The position numbers and the translations under genes were made by a program. Positions 25,129 to 33,477 of a stretch of 56,363 nt of DNA are shown one piece after another. The DNA lies in NCBI GenBank assembly GCA_024227975.1, contig JAAETV010000163.1, positions 1 to 56,363 of the forward strand, given 5' to 3'. Each line of letters begins with the position of its first letter. Position 1 is the first letter of the stretch. The DNA comes from Actinomycetes bacterium (GTDB lineage: Bacteria; Actinomycetota; Acidimicrobiia; Acidimicrobiales; SZUA-35). A model generated the notes under the pieces. It was not told the DNA's origin. It saw only the letters and a program-made list of their open reading frames with translations, and searched no databases.

Positions 25129-26763
25129 ATGACAAAGCGAATCATTTACGGAGTATTCCTTCTGATTGCCCTGGGCGCTCTGGGGCTCATCCTCGCCGGC
25201 GCCCTGACGAGCGGCGAGCAACTCATCGTCCGCTTTCTCACTGCCATTATCGTTGCCGCCCTCGGGCTCTATGTGATCAGCGACCTGCGACTACAGGCCG
25301 ATGACCATGCCGTCGCGACCAAAGCGAGGGCGACCACCCACTCCCGTCGGGCTCTCAACTCAGACCAGCCACCCCCTGACAGCACGGCCGCCTTCATGGC
25401 TACCGTGACAGGCAAGCGGTCGGCCCAGCCAGTCGATCCAGCCAGCTTCGACGCCGCCACCGTTGGCGACGGAGGGCTGACCAATACCGTCCACGATACC
25501 GCCGATCGGATACCGGTACCGGCCCTGGCCGGTACTGGCGAGCCAGACCTTCGCACCGGGATCGCTGACGTGGTGGCCGATTCCGAGCCGACCGTCGAGC
25601 TGGTCGCTCCAGGCCGGCCAGGGATCAGCCAGGGGGCTGAGACTGCGCCGGCCAGCTCCTCCCCGAGCCTCGGATCGGGAATACCCACCCCCACGGGTGA
25701 CCAGTCAACCGCTGCCAGCCCTGCCACTACGGAGGCCTTGGGCAGCGTGGCCGTTTCATCCAGCTGGGATCCCCCCGCAGTCGCCGAGCCCGACGGGTCG
25801 CCATACCAGGCCGATCTCGACGAGGCCGAGCTCTGGCCCTTCAACGCAAGCCCCGAGACTGTGGTGGCGACTACAGACAATGCCGAAGACGAGGTCGACG
25901 GCCTGGTTGCAATTTTCGCCCGCAAGACCGAGCAAGAACTGTCCCAGCGCCAAGCGGCCGACACCGAGCTCGAAGGGGTCGATGGTGCGATCACCGAGGA
26001 CAATGGTGAAATGGTGCCAGAGGTCCGTGAGGGTGCACCGGGAGCGGCCCTCCTCGAAGGGGTCGGCGACTTCTTGAACCGCGGCCCAGCACTGGAGGCT
26101 CGCGACGAGACCGATCCCGTCGAGGCTTCGATCGACAGCGACGAGGAGCAACCCGAGCCGACGTCAGGCGAGATTGTCAGCTCCCGCCATTTGCCCAATG
26201 AAGCCACCACAGTTGGTGACCATACGACCTCTTACAGCGATGAGACCACAGACCGTATTTCTACAACCACAAATGGTGAGAAGGTCTCGTATGAACCACC
26301 TACGGGGCTGACGCCGACCGATACGACGGCATTGGTGCCCCAGGCCGACGAGCGGATCGCCCCAATCATCGATCTCCGGACAGCCCAGTTGGCGGCTCAA
26401 GCCACGACCAATGAGCCCGCAGGGCGGACAACATCCACCGCCGAGGATCTCGAAGCAGCCATACAATCCGGTGAGTTCGAGGTGATCTCGTCACTCATCC
26501 AGCAGCGCCTACTGTCATCCGAGGGCCCAATCTCGGATCGTGATGTATCCACGATGGTCTATGTAGCGTTCACCTCAAACGAGTTGCGGAAGATCCTGTT
26601 GGCCGGGGGCACCCTCGACGGTGATCTGTCCCAGCTCGATCTCGGCGATGTCGAGGTCTTCGTCGATCCCACCGACGAGGAGCTCGAGACCCTACAAGAG
26701 TCAGCGGCCATGATCGATCTGCGAACAGCTGACCTCGTTACCGTCGATTCTCAAGCCCTGTAG
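25129..26763 (+). CDS. Membrane-anchored acidic low-complexity protein, hypothetical
   Basis: The ATG at 25129 follows GGAGG at good distance; an ATG five codons earlier is the alternative. Two adjacent hydrophobic helices (residues about 4-25 and 29-48) lead into a long acidic, Ala/Thr/Pro/Ser/Glu-rich region to about residue 420 that looks disordered. The C-terminal 100 residues look folded. They contain the segment IDLRTAQL, recurring as IDLRTADL at the end, and a helical EDLEAAIQSGEFEVIS stretch. I do not recognise the family. The 3' end overlaps the convergent acyl-CoA dehydrogenase gene by 13 bp. Confidence 0.75.
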   Translation: MTKRIIYGVFLLIALGALGLILAGALTSGEQLIVRFLTAIIVAALGLYVISDLRLQADDHAVATKARATTHSRRALNSDQPPPDSTAAFMATVTGKRSAQPVDPASFDAATVGDGGLTNTVHDTADRIPVPALAGTGEPDLRTGIADVVADSEPTVELVAPGRPGISQGAETAPASSSPSLGSGIPTPTGDQSTAASPATTEALGSVAVSSSWDPPAVAEPDGSPYQADLDEAELWPFNASPETVVATTDNAEDEVDGLVAIFARKTEQELSQRQAADTELEGVDGAITEDNGEMVPEVREGAPGAALLEGVGDFLNRGPALEARDETDPVEASIDSDEEQPEPTSGEIVSSRHLPNEATTVGDHTTSYSDETTDRISTTTNGEKVSYEPPTGLTPTDTTALVPQADERIAPIIDLRTAQLAAQATTNEPAGRTTSTAEDLEAAIQSGEFEVISSLIQQRLLSSEGPISDRDVSTMVYVAFTSNELRKILLAGGTLDGDLSQLDLGDVEVFVDPTDEELETLQESAAMIDLRTADLVTVDSQAL

Positions 26764-28010
26764 GCGGCCTGGCTCTCCTTCCAGGAGCCGGTGTCAGCCC
26801 TCGGTTCCTTGGGTAGGCCGAGCACCCGCTCACCGATGATGTTCCGCTGAACCTCGCTGGTCCCGGCATAGATGGTTCCCGGCCTCGCTACGAGGAAGCT
26901 ACTCATCCAGTTGGCCGGGGTGTTCTCGATGCCGATGGCGGGAGCCGCTATCCCGCTTCGGGTCTCCTGACCGAAGCCGACCATCGCATCGGCCCCGATC
27001 ATGTTCATGGCAGCCTCGGTCACCTCATGGTGATAGTGGCTCCAGAACAGCTTCCCGATCGATGACTCTGGCCCCGGCTGCTTGCCTTCGAGGAATCGGG
27101 TGAGGGCTTGCATACCCCGGTAGCGCATGATCTGGACCTTGGTATGGAAGCGAGCGATGTCCTGGCGGACGATGGGGTCGTCGATCTTGCCCTGCTTGCG
27201 GGCCATGTCGATGAAGAGCTCCAGCTCGGCTGCGTAGCCCAGGGCCGTTGTCGTCGCCCCCACACCCCGTTCATAGCCGAGGAGGGTGTTACCAACGGCC
27301 CACCCGTTGTTGAGCCCACCGAGCACATTGTCTTTGTCGCAGACAGCATCGGTGAAGAAGACCTCGTTGAAGTGATCATGACCGGCGATGTTCGTGATGG
27401 GGCGGAGCTCGACCTCGGGCTGGTCCATCGAGACCAGGAGGAACGAGATCCCCTTGTGCTTCGGTACGTCGGGATCGGTGCGGGCCAGAACGAAGATCAT
27501 GTTGGCGGTGTGGCCGCTCGAAGTCCAGATCTTCTGGCCATTGATGACCCATTGCTCACCGTCGAGCTCGGCCTTGCAGCCCAGGTTGGCCAGGTCGGAG
27601 CCGGCATTGGGCTCGGAGTAGCCCTGGCACCAGACATCGTCACCGGACAGGATGCGAGGGATGTAGTGGCTCTTCTGCTCCTCGGAGCCCCAAGCCAGGA
27701 TAGTGTTGCCGACCATGCCGATACTGAAGCCATCATTGGGGCCCGAAGTGGGGACGCCACGCTTGGCGAACTCCTCGTTCAGTACGACCTGTTCGAGGTG
27801 GGTGAGTCCACCGCCCCCGTACTCGGCAGGCCAGTTGGGGGCCAGCAGCTTGTTGTCCCGTAGGGTCTCCCGCCACTCATCCTGGAAGCGAGTTCGTTGC
27901 TCGTCTTCGAGGGCGCCGATCCCATTCCAGTTGCTCGGAAGATACTCATCGAGGAAAGAGCAGATCTTTTCGCGGTACTTCTCGGTCTCGGCCGCATAGG
28001 TGGGTTCCAT
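26751..28010 (-). CDS. Acyl-CoA dehydrogenase
   Basis: This flavoprotein oxidises acyl-CoA to enoyl-CoA. From ATG 28010 (MEPTYAAETEKYRE) it has 419 residues; a GTG at 28052 would add 14. The domain order is standard: N-terminal helices, the FAD-contacting QGYSEPNAGSDLANL motif near residue 130, the beta domain with WVINGQKIWTS, and a C-terminal helical domain ending in GTSEVQRNIIGERVLG. This last is a family signature before the C-terminus. The length and PNAGSDLA motif suit the FadE subgroup acting on larger or branched substrates. It is convergent with the preceding acidic-protein gene. Confidence 0.93.
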   Translation of the reverse strand: MEPTYAAETEKYREKICSFLDEYLPSNWNGIGALEDEQRTRFQDEWRETLRDNKLLAPNWPAEYGGGGLTHLEQVVLNEEFAKRGVPTSGPNDGFSIGMVGNTILAWGSEEQKSHYIPRILSGDDVWCQGYSEPNAGSDLANLGCKAELDGEQWVINGQKIWTSSGHTANMIFVLARTDPDVPKHKGISFLLVSMDQPEVELRPITNIAGHDHFNEVFFTDAVCDKDNVLGGLNNGWAVGNTLLGYERGVGATTTALGYAAELELFIDMARKQGKIDDPIVRQDIARFHTKVQIMRYRGMQALTRFLEGKQPGPESSIGKLFWSHYHHEVTEAAMNMIGADAMVGFGQETRSGIAAPAIGIENTPANWMSSFLVARPGTIYAGTSEVQRNIIGERVLGLPKEPRADTGSWKESQAAYRA

Positions 28011-28105
28011 GACCCCAAAGGTAATCCCCACCCCCATCTCATGCGAGCTCACGACCGCTCGGGGCGGCCAACCGTAAGGTCTCAGGCGACTAGGGTTCGA
28101 GGGCT

Positions 28106-28951
28106 ATGAGCGGACAAGTCCCTTTCCGAGCCAATGTCGACCCGCCCCACGAGCAAACGCCCCACTATGAGGTCTACGCCCTCAAGTACGCCGAACGCCA
28201 GGCTCGCCGCCCTGAGCACTTCATAGGTGGCGACCCCCACGACCAGCCCATGGACATGGACTATTTCGTGTGGGCCATCGTCGGCCCCGACTCGACCTGG
28301 ATCGTCGATACCGGCTTCGACCGTCTCGATGCCGCCCGCAGGCAACGAACCCTGGTCAGATCCGTGACCGAGGCTCTGGCCACCATCGACCTCGATGCCG
28401 CCAGCGTCGACAATGTCATCTTGACCCACCTCCACTATGACCATGTCGGCGGGTTCGCCCAGTTCCCCCGGGCCACGTTTCACCTCCAGGACGACGAGAT
28501 GGGCTACGCCACCGGCCGCTACATGACCCATCACGGGTTCAGCAACGCATACACCCCTGATCATGTTGCCGACCTGGTCCACCTCGTCTACGACCAGCGA
28601 GTCTCCTTCATCGACGGTGACGCCGCCCTGGCTCCCGGGCTCAGTGTCCATCTCGTCGGCGGTCATACCAAGGGACTCCAGGTGGTCAGGGTGGCGACCG
28701 CATTCGGTTGGCTCGTCCTCGCTTCCGATGCCAGCCACTTCTACGAGAACATGGAGACGGGGCGCCCCTTCCCCATCGCCTTCAGCCTGGGCCCCATGCT
28801 GGAAGGCCATCGCCGCTGCTACCAGCTGGCCTCCTCCGCGGAGGCCGTCATCCCCGGTCATGACCCGCGGGTCTTCGATCTCTTCCCACCGGCCCGGCCC
28901 GGCCTCGATGGGATCGCCGTGCGCCTGGACATCGAGCCGACCGGGACCTGA
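28106..28951 (+). CDS. Metallo-beta-lactamase fold hydrolase, AHL-lactonase-like
   Basis: This 281-residue protein has the zinc motif HLHYDH near residues 109-114, then His in GGHTKGLQ near 190, Asp in ASDASHFY and His in IPGHDPRVF near 252. This pattern is that of N-acyl-homoserine lactonases (AiiA/AhlD) and related lactonases. Because it sits in a degradative region, hydrolysis of a lactone or ester intermediate is as likely as quorum quenching. No luxI or luxR lies nearby. It is divergent from the acyl-CoA dehydrogenase. Confidence 0.85.
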   Translation: MSGQVPFRANVDPPHEQTPHYEVYALKYAERQARRPEHFIGGDPHDQPMDMDYFVWAIVGPDSTWIVDTGFDRLDAARRQRTLVRSVTEALATIDLDAASVDNVILTHLHYDHVGGFAQFPRATFHLQDDEMGYATGRYMTHHGFSNAYTPDHVADLVHLVYDQRVSFIDGDAALAPGLSVHLVGGHTKGLQVVRVATAFGWLVLASDASHFYENMETGRPFPIAFSLGPMLEGHRRCYQLASSAEAVIPGHDPRVFDLFPPARPGLDGIAVRLDIEPTGT

Positions 28952-28987
28952 GCGGCATCTAGGAGTGATGGAGCCCGCAGGCCAGGA

Positions 28988-29851
28988 CTACAGCAAGCGG
29001 CGGATCACGGGCCAGTACTCCTGGCCGTAGCCGGCGTCGCGAGCAGCGGCCAACAGCTCACGGGTGGTTCTGGCCCCGACGGCGTCGATCCCGACTTCGG
29101 CCGCCAGATCCAGGGCGTAGTCGAGGTCCTTGATGGCGTACTCGGTCGAGAAGGCCTGGGCCGGGTAGGTGTCGGTGAGAACGGCCTTCATCCCATGGTT
29201 GGAAAGGGCGAAACTCCCACCCGAAGCCTCGGCAATGACGGAGAAGATCCGCTCGACATCGACCCCCAGCCCCTCAGCAATGGCGTGGGCTTCGGCGATG
29301 GCCCGCACATTGTTGAACAGCATCATGTTGTTCAACAACTTGGTCACCTGGCCCGCCCCCAGCTCACCGCAGTGGCTGACGTCGGTGGCCATGGGGGCCA
29401 GCATCGGCTTCAGTCGGGCGAACGCCTCGGCTGAGCCCCCAACCATGATGGCCAGGGTGCCATCGATGGCAGCCTGGCGGGTCCTGGCGATGGGAGCGTC
29501 GCAGTACTCGGCCCCAGCAGCCCGACACCGCTCCCCCAGAGCCCGGGACAAGGTCACGGGCGCTGTCGTGTGATCGACGATGAGCTTGCCCTCGACGTCG
29601 GCCGAGAGGATGCCGTCATCTCCACCAACCACGGCCTCCAACTGCTCACCCCCGGGGAGGCTCAACAACACAACCTCTGACTGCTCGACTACGTCGCTGA
29701 CCGAAGCGGCGGCCTTTGCTCCTTCCGCTACCAAGCGCTCGACGGGCTCGGGGCGCAAGTCAGTGACAACGACCGGGTCGGTCCCCCTAGTCACCAGGTT
29801 TCGGGCCATGGGTTCACCCATGACACCAAGGCCAATGAATCCGATGGTCAT
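28988..29851 (-). CDS. 3-hydroxyisobutyrate dehydrogenase-family NAD(P)-dependent oxidoreductase
   Basis: ATG 29851 (MTIGFIGLGVMGEPMARN) gives 287 residues with the nucleotide-binding GLGVMG motif at the very start. The catalytic Lys lies in GAGQVTKLLNN near residue 170. The helical C-terminal domain is complete (ALSNHGMKAVL, then DLDYALDLAAEVG). The family reduces or oxidises beta-hydroxyacids such as 3-hydroxyisobutyrate and tartronate semialdehyde. It begins four bases after the racemase stop on the same strand, so the two form an operon. The longer frame upstream is a shadow of the racemase gene. Confidence 0.9.
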   Translation of the reverse strand: MTIGFIGLGVMGEPMARNLVTRGTDPVVVTDLRPEPVERLVAEGAKAAASVSDVVEQSEVVLLSLPGGEQLEAVVGGDDGILSADVEGKLIVDHTTAPVTLSRALGERCRAAGAEYCDAPIARTRQAAIDGTLAIMVGGSAEAFARLKPMLAPMATDVSHCGELGAGQVTKLLNNMMLFNNVRAIAEAHAIAEGLGVDVERIFSVIAEASGGSFALSNHGMKAVLTDTYPAQAFSTEYAIKDLDYALDLAAEVGIDAVGARTTRELLAAARDAGYGQEYWPVIRRLL

Positions 29852-29855
29852 CGAT

Positions 29856-31001
29856 CTAGCCGAAGGCGCCAGCCGAACGGAGCTCAGCCACCTTCTCCTC
29901 CGACCAGCCCCAATCGGCCATGATGTCGTCCGTGTGCTGACCCGGATCGGGAACCGGCCCCTGGATGCGGCCCGGGGTGCGGCTGAAGCGGGGGGCGGGA
30001 CCCGGCTGTACCACCCCCTCGACCTCGACGAAGGTGCCACGCTCGGCGTTGTGAGGGTGCTCGGGGGCCTCAGCCATCGACAGCACGGGGGCGAAGCAGA
30101 CGTCGCTCCCCTCCATGATCTCGCACCACTCGGCCCTGGTCTTGTCCAGGAAGATGCCGGTCAGTTGCTTCTTGTATTCCTTCCAGCGGGTCCGATCCAT
30201 CCGATCAGGGATTCCCGACGGATCGAGCCCGAGCTTCTCCATCAGCTCGGCGTGGAACTTGCCCTCGATCGACCCGATCGAGATCCAGCCACCGTCGCTG
30301 CACTCATAGGTGCCGTAGAAGTGGGCTCCGGTGTCGAGCAAGTTGGTGCCGCGATCGAGAGACCAGTCCCCGGAGCCATAAAGGCCGTAGATGGCGCTCA
30401 GCAGGGAGGCGGCCCCATCGACCATGGCGGCATCGATGACCTGGCCTTGACCACTCTGGCGGGCTTCGAGCAAGCCGGCACACACCCCGAGGGCCAGGTA
30501 GAGGGCACCGCCGCCGAAGTCGCCTACGAGGTTGAGGGGAGGCACGGGAGAACCACCCTCGTTGCCGATGGCATCGAGCACCCCGGTCAGGGCGATGTAG
30601 TTGATGTCGTGGCCGGCGGCGTGGGCCATTGGCCCGTCCTGGCCCCATCCCGTCATCCGGCCGTAGACGAGCCGAGGGTTGCGGGCGTGGCACACATCGG
30701 GGCCCAGGCCGAGACGCTCGGTGACCCCCGGACGGAAGCCCTCGATCAGGGCATCGGCCTGCTCGACGAGGCCGAGGACGACCTCGATTCCCTCAGGGCT
30801 CTTGAGGTCGACGGCGATCGAGCGTCGCCCCCGGTTCAAGACGTTGAACTTGCGGCCCCGTTCGATGCCGAGGTCGACCTGAACTGGACGATCGACGCGG
30901 ATCACTTCGGCCCCCAGATCCGACAACAACATGGCACACATAGGGCCAGGGCCGATACCAGCCAGCTCGACCACCTTCACTCCGCTGAGTGGACCGCTCA
31001 T
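29856..31001 (-). CDS. Family III CoA transferase, alpha-methylacyl-CoA racemase type
   Basis: This 381-residue protein begins with GVKVVELAGIGPGPMCAMLL, typical of the CaiB/BaiF family. The GHDINYIALTGVLDAIG segment and the GDFGGGALYLALG segment match the alpha-methylacyl-CoA racemase branch, in which the His and Asp of these motifs are the two acid/base residues. The enzyme would interconvert 2R- and 2S-methylacyl-CoA so that branched chains can enter beta-oxidation. A 3-hydroxyisobutyrate-type dehydrogenase follows in the same operon, which suits methyl-branched catabolism. Confidence 0.9.
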   Translation of the reverse strand: MSGPLSGVKVVELAGIGPGPMCAMLLSDLGAEVIRVDRPVQVDLGIERGRKFNVLNRGRRSIAVDLKSPEGIEVVLGLVEQADALIEGFRPGVTERLGLGPDVCHARNPRLVYGRMTGWGQDGPMAHAAGHDINYIALTGVLDAIGNEGGSPVPPLNLVGDFGGGALYLALGVCAGLLEARQSGQGQVIDAAMVDGAASLLSAIYGLYGSGDWSLDRGTNLLDTGAHFYGTYECSDGGWISIGSIEGKFHAELMEKLGLDPSGIPDRMDRTRWKEYKKQLTGIFLDKTRAEWCEIMEGSDVCFAPVLSMAEAPEHPHNAERGTFVEVEGVVQPGPAPRFSRTPGRIQGPVPDPGQHTDDIMADWGWSEEKVAELRSAGAFG

Positions 31002-31146
31002 GTCGTTCTCCTTCGCTGCGACGGCTACGTCTGGAACCTGTCGGACTCCCGAATCCTCTCACGGACCAGGGGCTCGGTGCATCCTGGGGTAGCGCGGCCC
31101 CAGAGCCAGTTTCACCCCGTCGGAGATTGTGTCTAGGGTTCTCACC

Positions 31147-32211
31147 ATGCGCGCAGCTGTCCTTCGTCAGGGAGCCATGGTCGTCGATGACGTCCCCGAT
31201 CTGGATCCCGGGCCAGGCCAGGTACTGGTCGAGACGATCGCTTGCGGGATCTGCGGGAGCGATCTCCACACGGTCGGTCACGCCCACGAAATGGCCTCCA
31301 CCGCCCGGGAGGCCGGAATCGCCACCTTCAACTTCGACCCTGATCATGACCTGGTCATGGGGCATGAGATCTCGGTCCGAGTCCTCGACACCGGCTCGGA
31401 TGTCGAGGACGTGGCCGCTGGTGCCATCATGGCGGCAATGCCGGTGTTGACCACCACTGACGGGGGCCTCGCTGTCCCCGGCTATGACAACACCTACCCC
31501 GGAGGCTATAGCGAACGGATGTTGCTCGACCCGGGGGCCCTGGTTCCGGTGCCGAACGGTCTCGATCCGGTGTTGGCCGCCCTGACCGAGCCGCTGGCTG
31601 TAGGGCTCCATGCCGTGAACCAATCAGGGGCGACCAAGGGCCGACCGGCCATCGTCATCGGGGCCGGCCCAGTTGGCCTGGCCGTTGTCTCGGCCCTGGC
31701 TCTGGTCGGCGCCGAACCCATCATCGTCAGCGACTTCTCATCGAAGCGGCGCGAAATGGCCCTGGCCATGGGGGCCAGTATCGTGGTTGATCCAAGCGGA
31801 GCCCCGAGTCGGCGGGAGAGCTTCGGGGTAGCGGTAGACGCCTTATCCGATGAGGCTTCCGGTGAGACCCCACCTACCATCTTCGAGGCCGTCGGAGTGC
31901 CCGGAATGATCGACGCCATCATGTCGGGAGCACCGAACAATAGTGAGATCATGGTCGTCGGAGTCTGTATGCAAGACGACGACTTCCGCCCCATCATGGG
32001 CATCTACAAGCGCCTGAGCCTGCGGTTCGTACTTGGTTGGACCCCGGCCGAATTCGCCCAGTCGCTACAGAACATGGCCGATGGGCGGATCCAGGGTGAG
32101 ACCCTGATCACTGGTCATGTCGACCTCGACGGGGTGCCCGATGCATTCGACGCTCTGGCCGATCCAGACCAGCATGTGAAGATCATGGTCCGCCCGAACG
32201 GGACGTCGTAG
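31147..32211 (+). CDS. Medium-chain dehydrogenase lacking the structural zinc lobe
   Basis: ATG 31147 (MRAAVLRQGAMVVDDV) gives 354 residues. The catalytic-zinc region is present (CGICGSDLH, then MGHEISVRV near residue 77). The four-Cys structural-zinc loop found in typical alcohol dehydrogenases is absent and replaced by a hydrophobic stretch. The Rossmann motif GAGPVGLAVVSAL lies near 175. The substrate is unknown. The gene starts a plus-strand run with the NicX-like and ligase genes, and it is divergent from the racemase gene. Confidence 0.87.
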   Translation: MRAAVLRQGAMVVDDVPDLDPGPGQVLVETIACGICGSDLHTVGHAHEMASTAREAGIATFNFDPDHDLVMGHEISVRVLDTGSDVEDVAAGAIMAAMPVLTTTDGGLAVPGYDNTYPGGYSERMLLDPGALVPVPNGLDPVLAALTEPLAVGLHAVNQSGATKGRPAIVIGAGPVGLAVVSALALVGAEPIIVSDFSSKRREMALAMGASIVVDPSGAPSRRESFGVAVDALSDEASGETPPTIFEAVGVPGMIDAIMSGAPNNSEIMVVGVCMQDDDFRPIMGIYKRLSLRFVLGWTPAEFAQSLQNMADGRIQGETLITGHVDLDGVPDAFDALADPDQHVKIMVRPNGTS

Positions 32212-32262
32212 CCAAACCCGGGCCACAATGGGCGATGGCGAAGAGCCAAGGGAGGTTCCACG

Positions 32263-33477
32263 ATGCTCGTCGAGCGAATCGAATCGAAGTGGATCGATGC
32301 TTTTGCCACCACGTTCGAGCTATGCGATGTGCAGCCAGGCGATGTGTGTGCCGTACTGTCCGAGAGCCAGAGCAGGATCGTCAATGTCGAGCTGAGCGAC
32401 CTCGCCCTCCAACAGTTGGGGGCTCGGGTCTTCCACATCTCACTACCGACCCCTCGTCAGAGTGCACCCGTCCCCATCCGCTCGACGGCAGCTTCAGACG
32501 CCATCGGTGGTTTGGAGCCTGTCGTTGACGCCTTGGGAGGCTGCACTCTGGTTGCTGACTGCACAGTCGAGGGCCTGCTCCATGCCCGAGAGCTGCCCGC
32601 CATCTTGGGCCGGGGACCCAGGATCTTGATGGTGTCAAACGAACACCCCGAGGTGCTGGAACGCCTCGTCCCTGATCCGAGCCTGGAGCCGCTGGTCAAG
32701 CTGGGGACGAAGAAGCTCAAGGAGGCGGCTCGGATGCGGGTCACCTCGCCCGGGGGAACAAATCTCGACATCGACGTGTCGGCAGCACCGGCTGGATCGA
32801 GCTGGGGCTACACGACCCAGCCCGGGACCATCGCCCACTGGCCCGGCGGGGTGTGTCTCTGCTTCCCTGCTGCCGGTTCGGTCAACGGGACCCTCGTCCT
32901 CGATCGGGGCGACGTCAACCTCACCTTCAAGCGCTACGTGGAGTCCCCAGTCCAGCTGACCATCGTCAATGACTTCATCACCAATGTCGCAGGTGACGGG
33001 GTCGATGCGGCGCTCATGGACAGCTACCTCACCGCCTGGGGTGATCGGGAGGCCTACGCCGTGTCCCATGTCGGTTGGGGAATGAATCCGGCCGCCCGCT
33101 GGGACTCGTTTGCCCTGTACGACAAGAACCAGGTCAACGGGACCGAGCTGCGCGCCTTCGCCGGCAACTTCCTGTATTCGACCGGAACCAACGAGGTGGC
33201 AGGGCGTCACACCCTGGGCCATTTCGACATGCCAATGCGGAACTGCACCATTGAGCTCGATGGCGACCCCGTCGTCATCGACGGAGAGCTGCAGGGCGAC
33301 CTGCACCCACCAGATCTGCAGTTGAGATCGGGGCCCTCTGAGCCCCCGCCGGGCGACCCTTCCCCTACCACCGAACTAATGTCGCCTCCACCTCCTACTT
33401 TCGAAGACCAACCCCCACCTCCCAGCGCCGACCAACCTCCCCCTCCCAGACCTCCTGGCGATGGTGACGTGTCGTGA
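32263..33477 (+). CDS. NicX/M29-like metalloprotein with proline-rich tail
   Basis: This 404-residue protein resembles the 2,5-dihydroxypyridine 5,6-dioxygenase (NicX) group, which shares the fold of M29 aminopeptidases. The GDVCAVLSESQ start-like region, the conserved SVNGTLVLDRGDV segment and the VSHVGWGMNPAA segment with a likely metal His support this. The order HVGWG, then GTELRAFAGNFLYSTG, then HTLGHFDMPM carries further His and Asp candidates. The last 70 residues are a Pro-rich tail that looks disordered and is odd for the family. A ring-cleaving or hydrolytic role is plausible. Its GTGA overlaps the ligase start. Confidence 0.65.
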   Translation: MLVERIESKWIDAFATTFELCDVQPGDVCAVLSESQSRIVNVELSDLALQQLGARVFHISLPTPRQSAPVPIRSTAASDAIGGLEPVVDALGGCTLVADCTVEGLLHARELPAILGRGPRILMVSNEHPEVLERLVPDPSLEPLVKLGTKKLKEAARMRVTSPGGTNLDIDVSAAPAGSSWGYTTQPGTIAHWPGGVCLCFPAAGSVNGTLVLDRGDVNLTFKRYVESPVQLTIVNDFITNVAGDGVDAALMDSYLTAWGDREAYAVSHVGWGMNPAARWDSFALYDKNQVNGTELRAFAGNFLYSTGTNEVAGRHTLGHFDMPMRNCTIELDGDPVVIDGELQGDLHPPDLQLRSGPSEPPPGDPSPTTELMSPPPPTFEDQPPPPSADQPPPPRPPGDGDVS

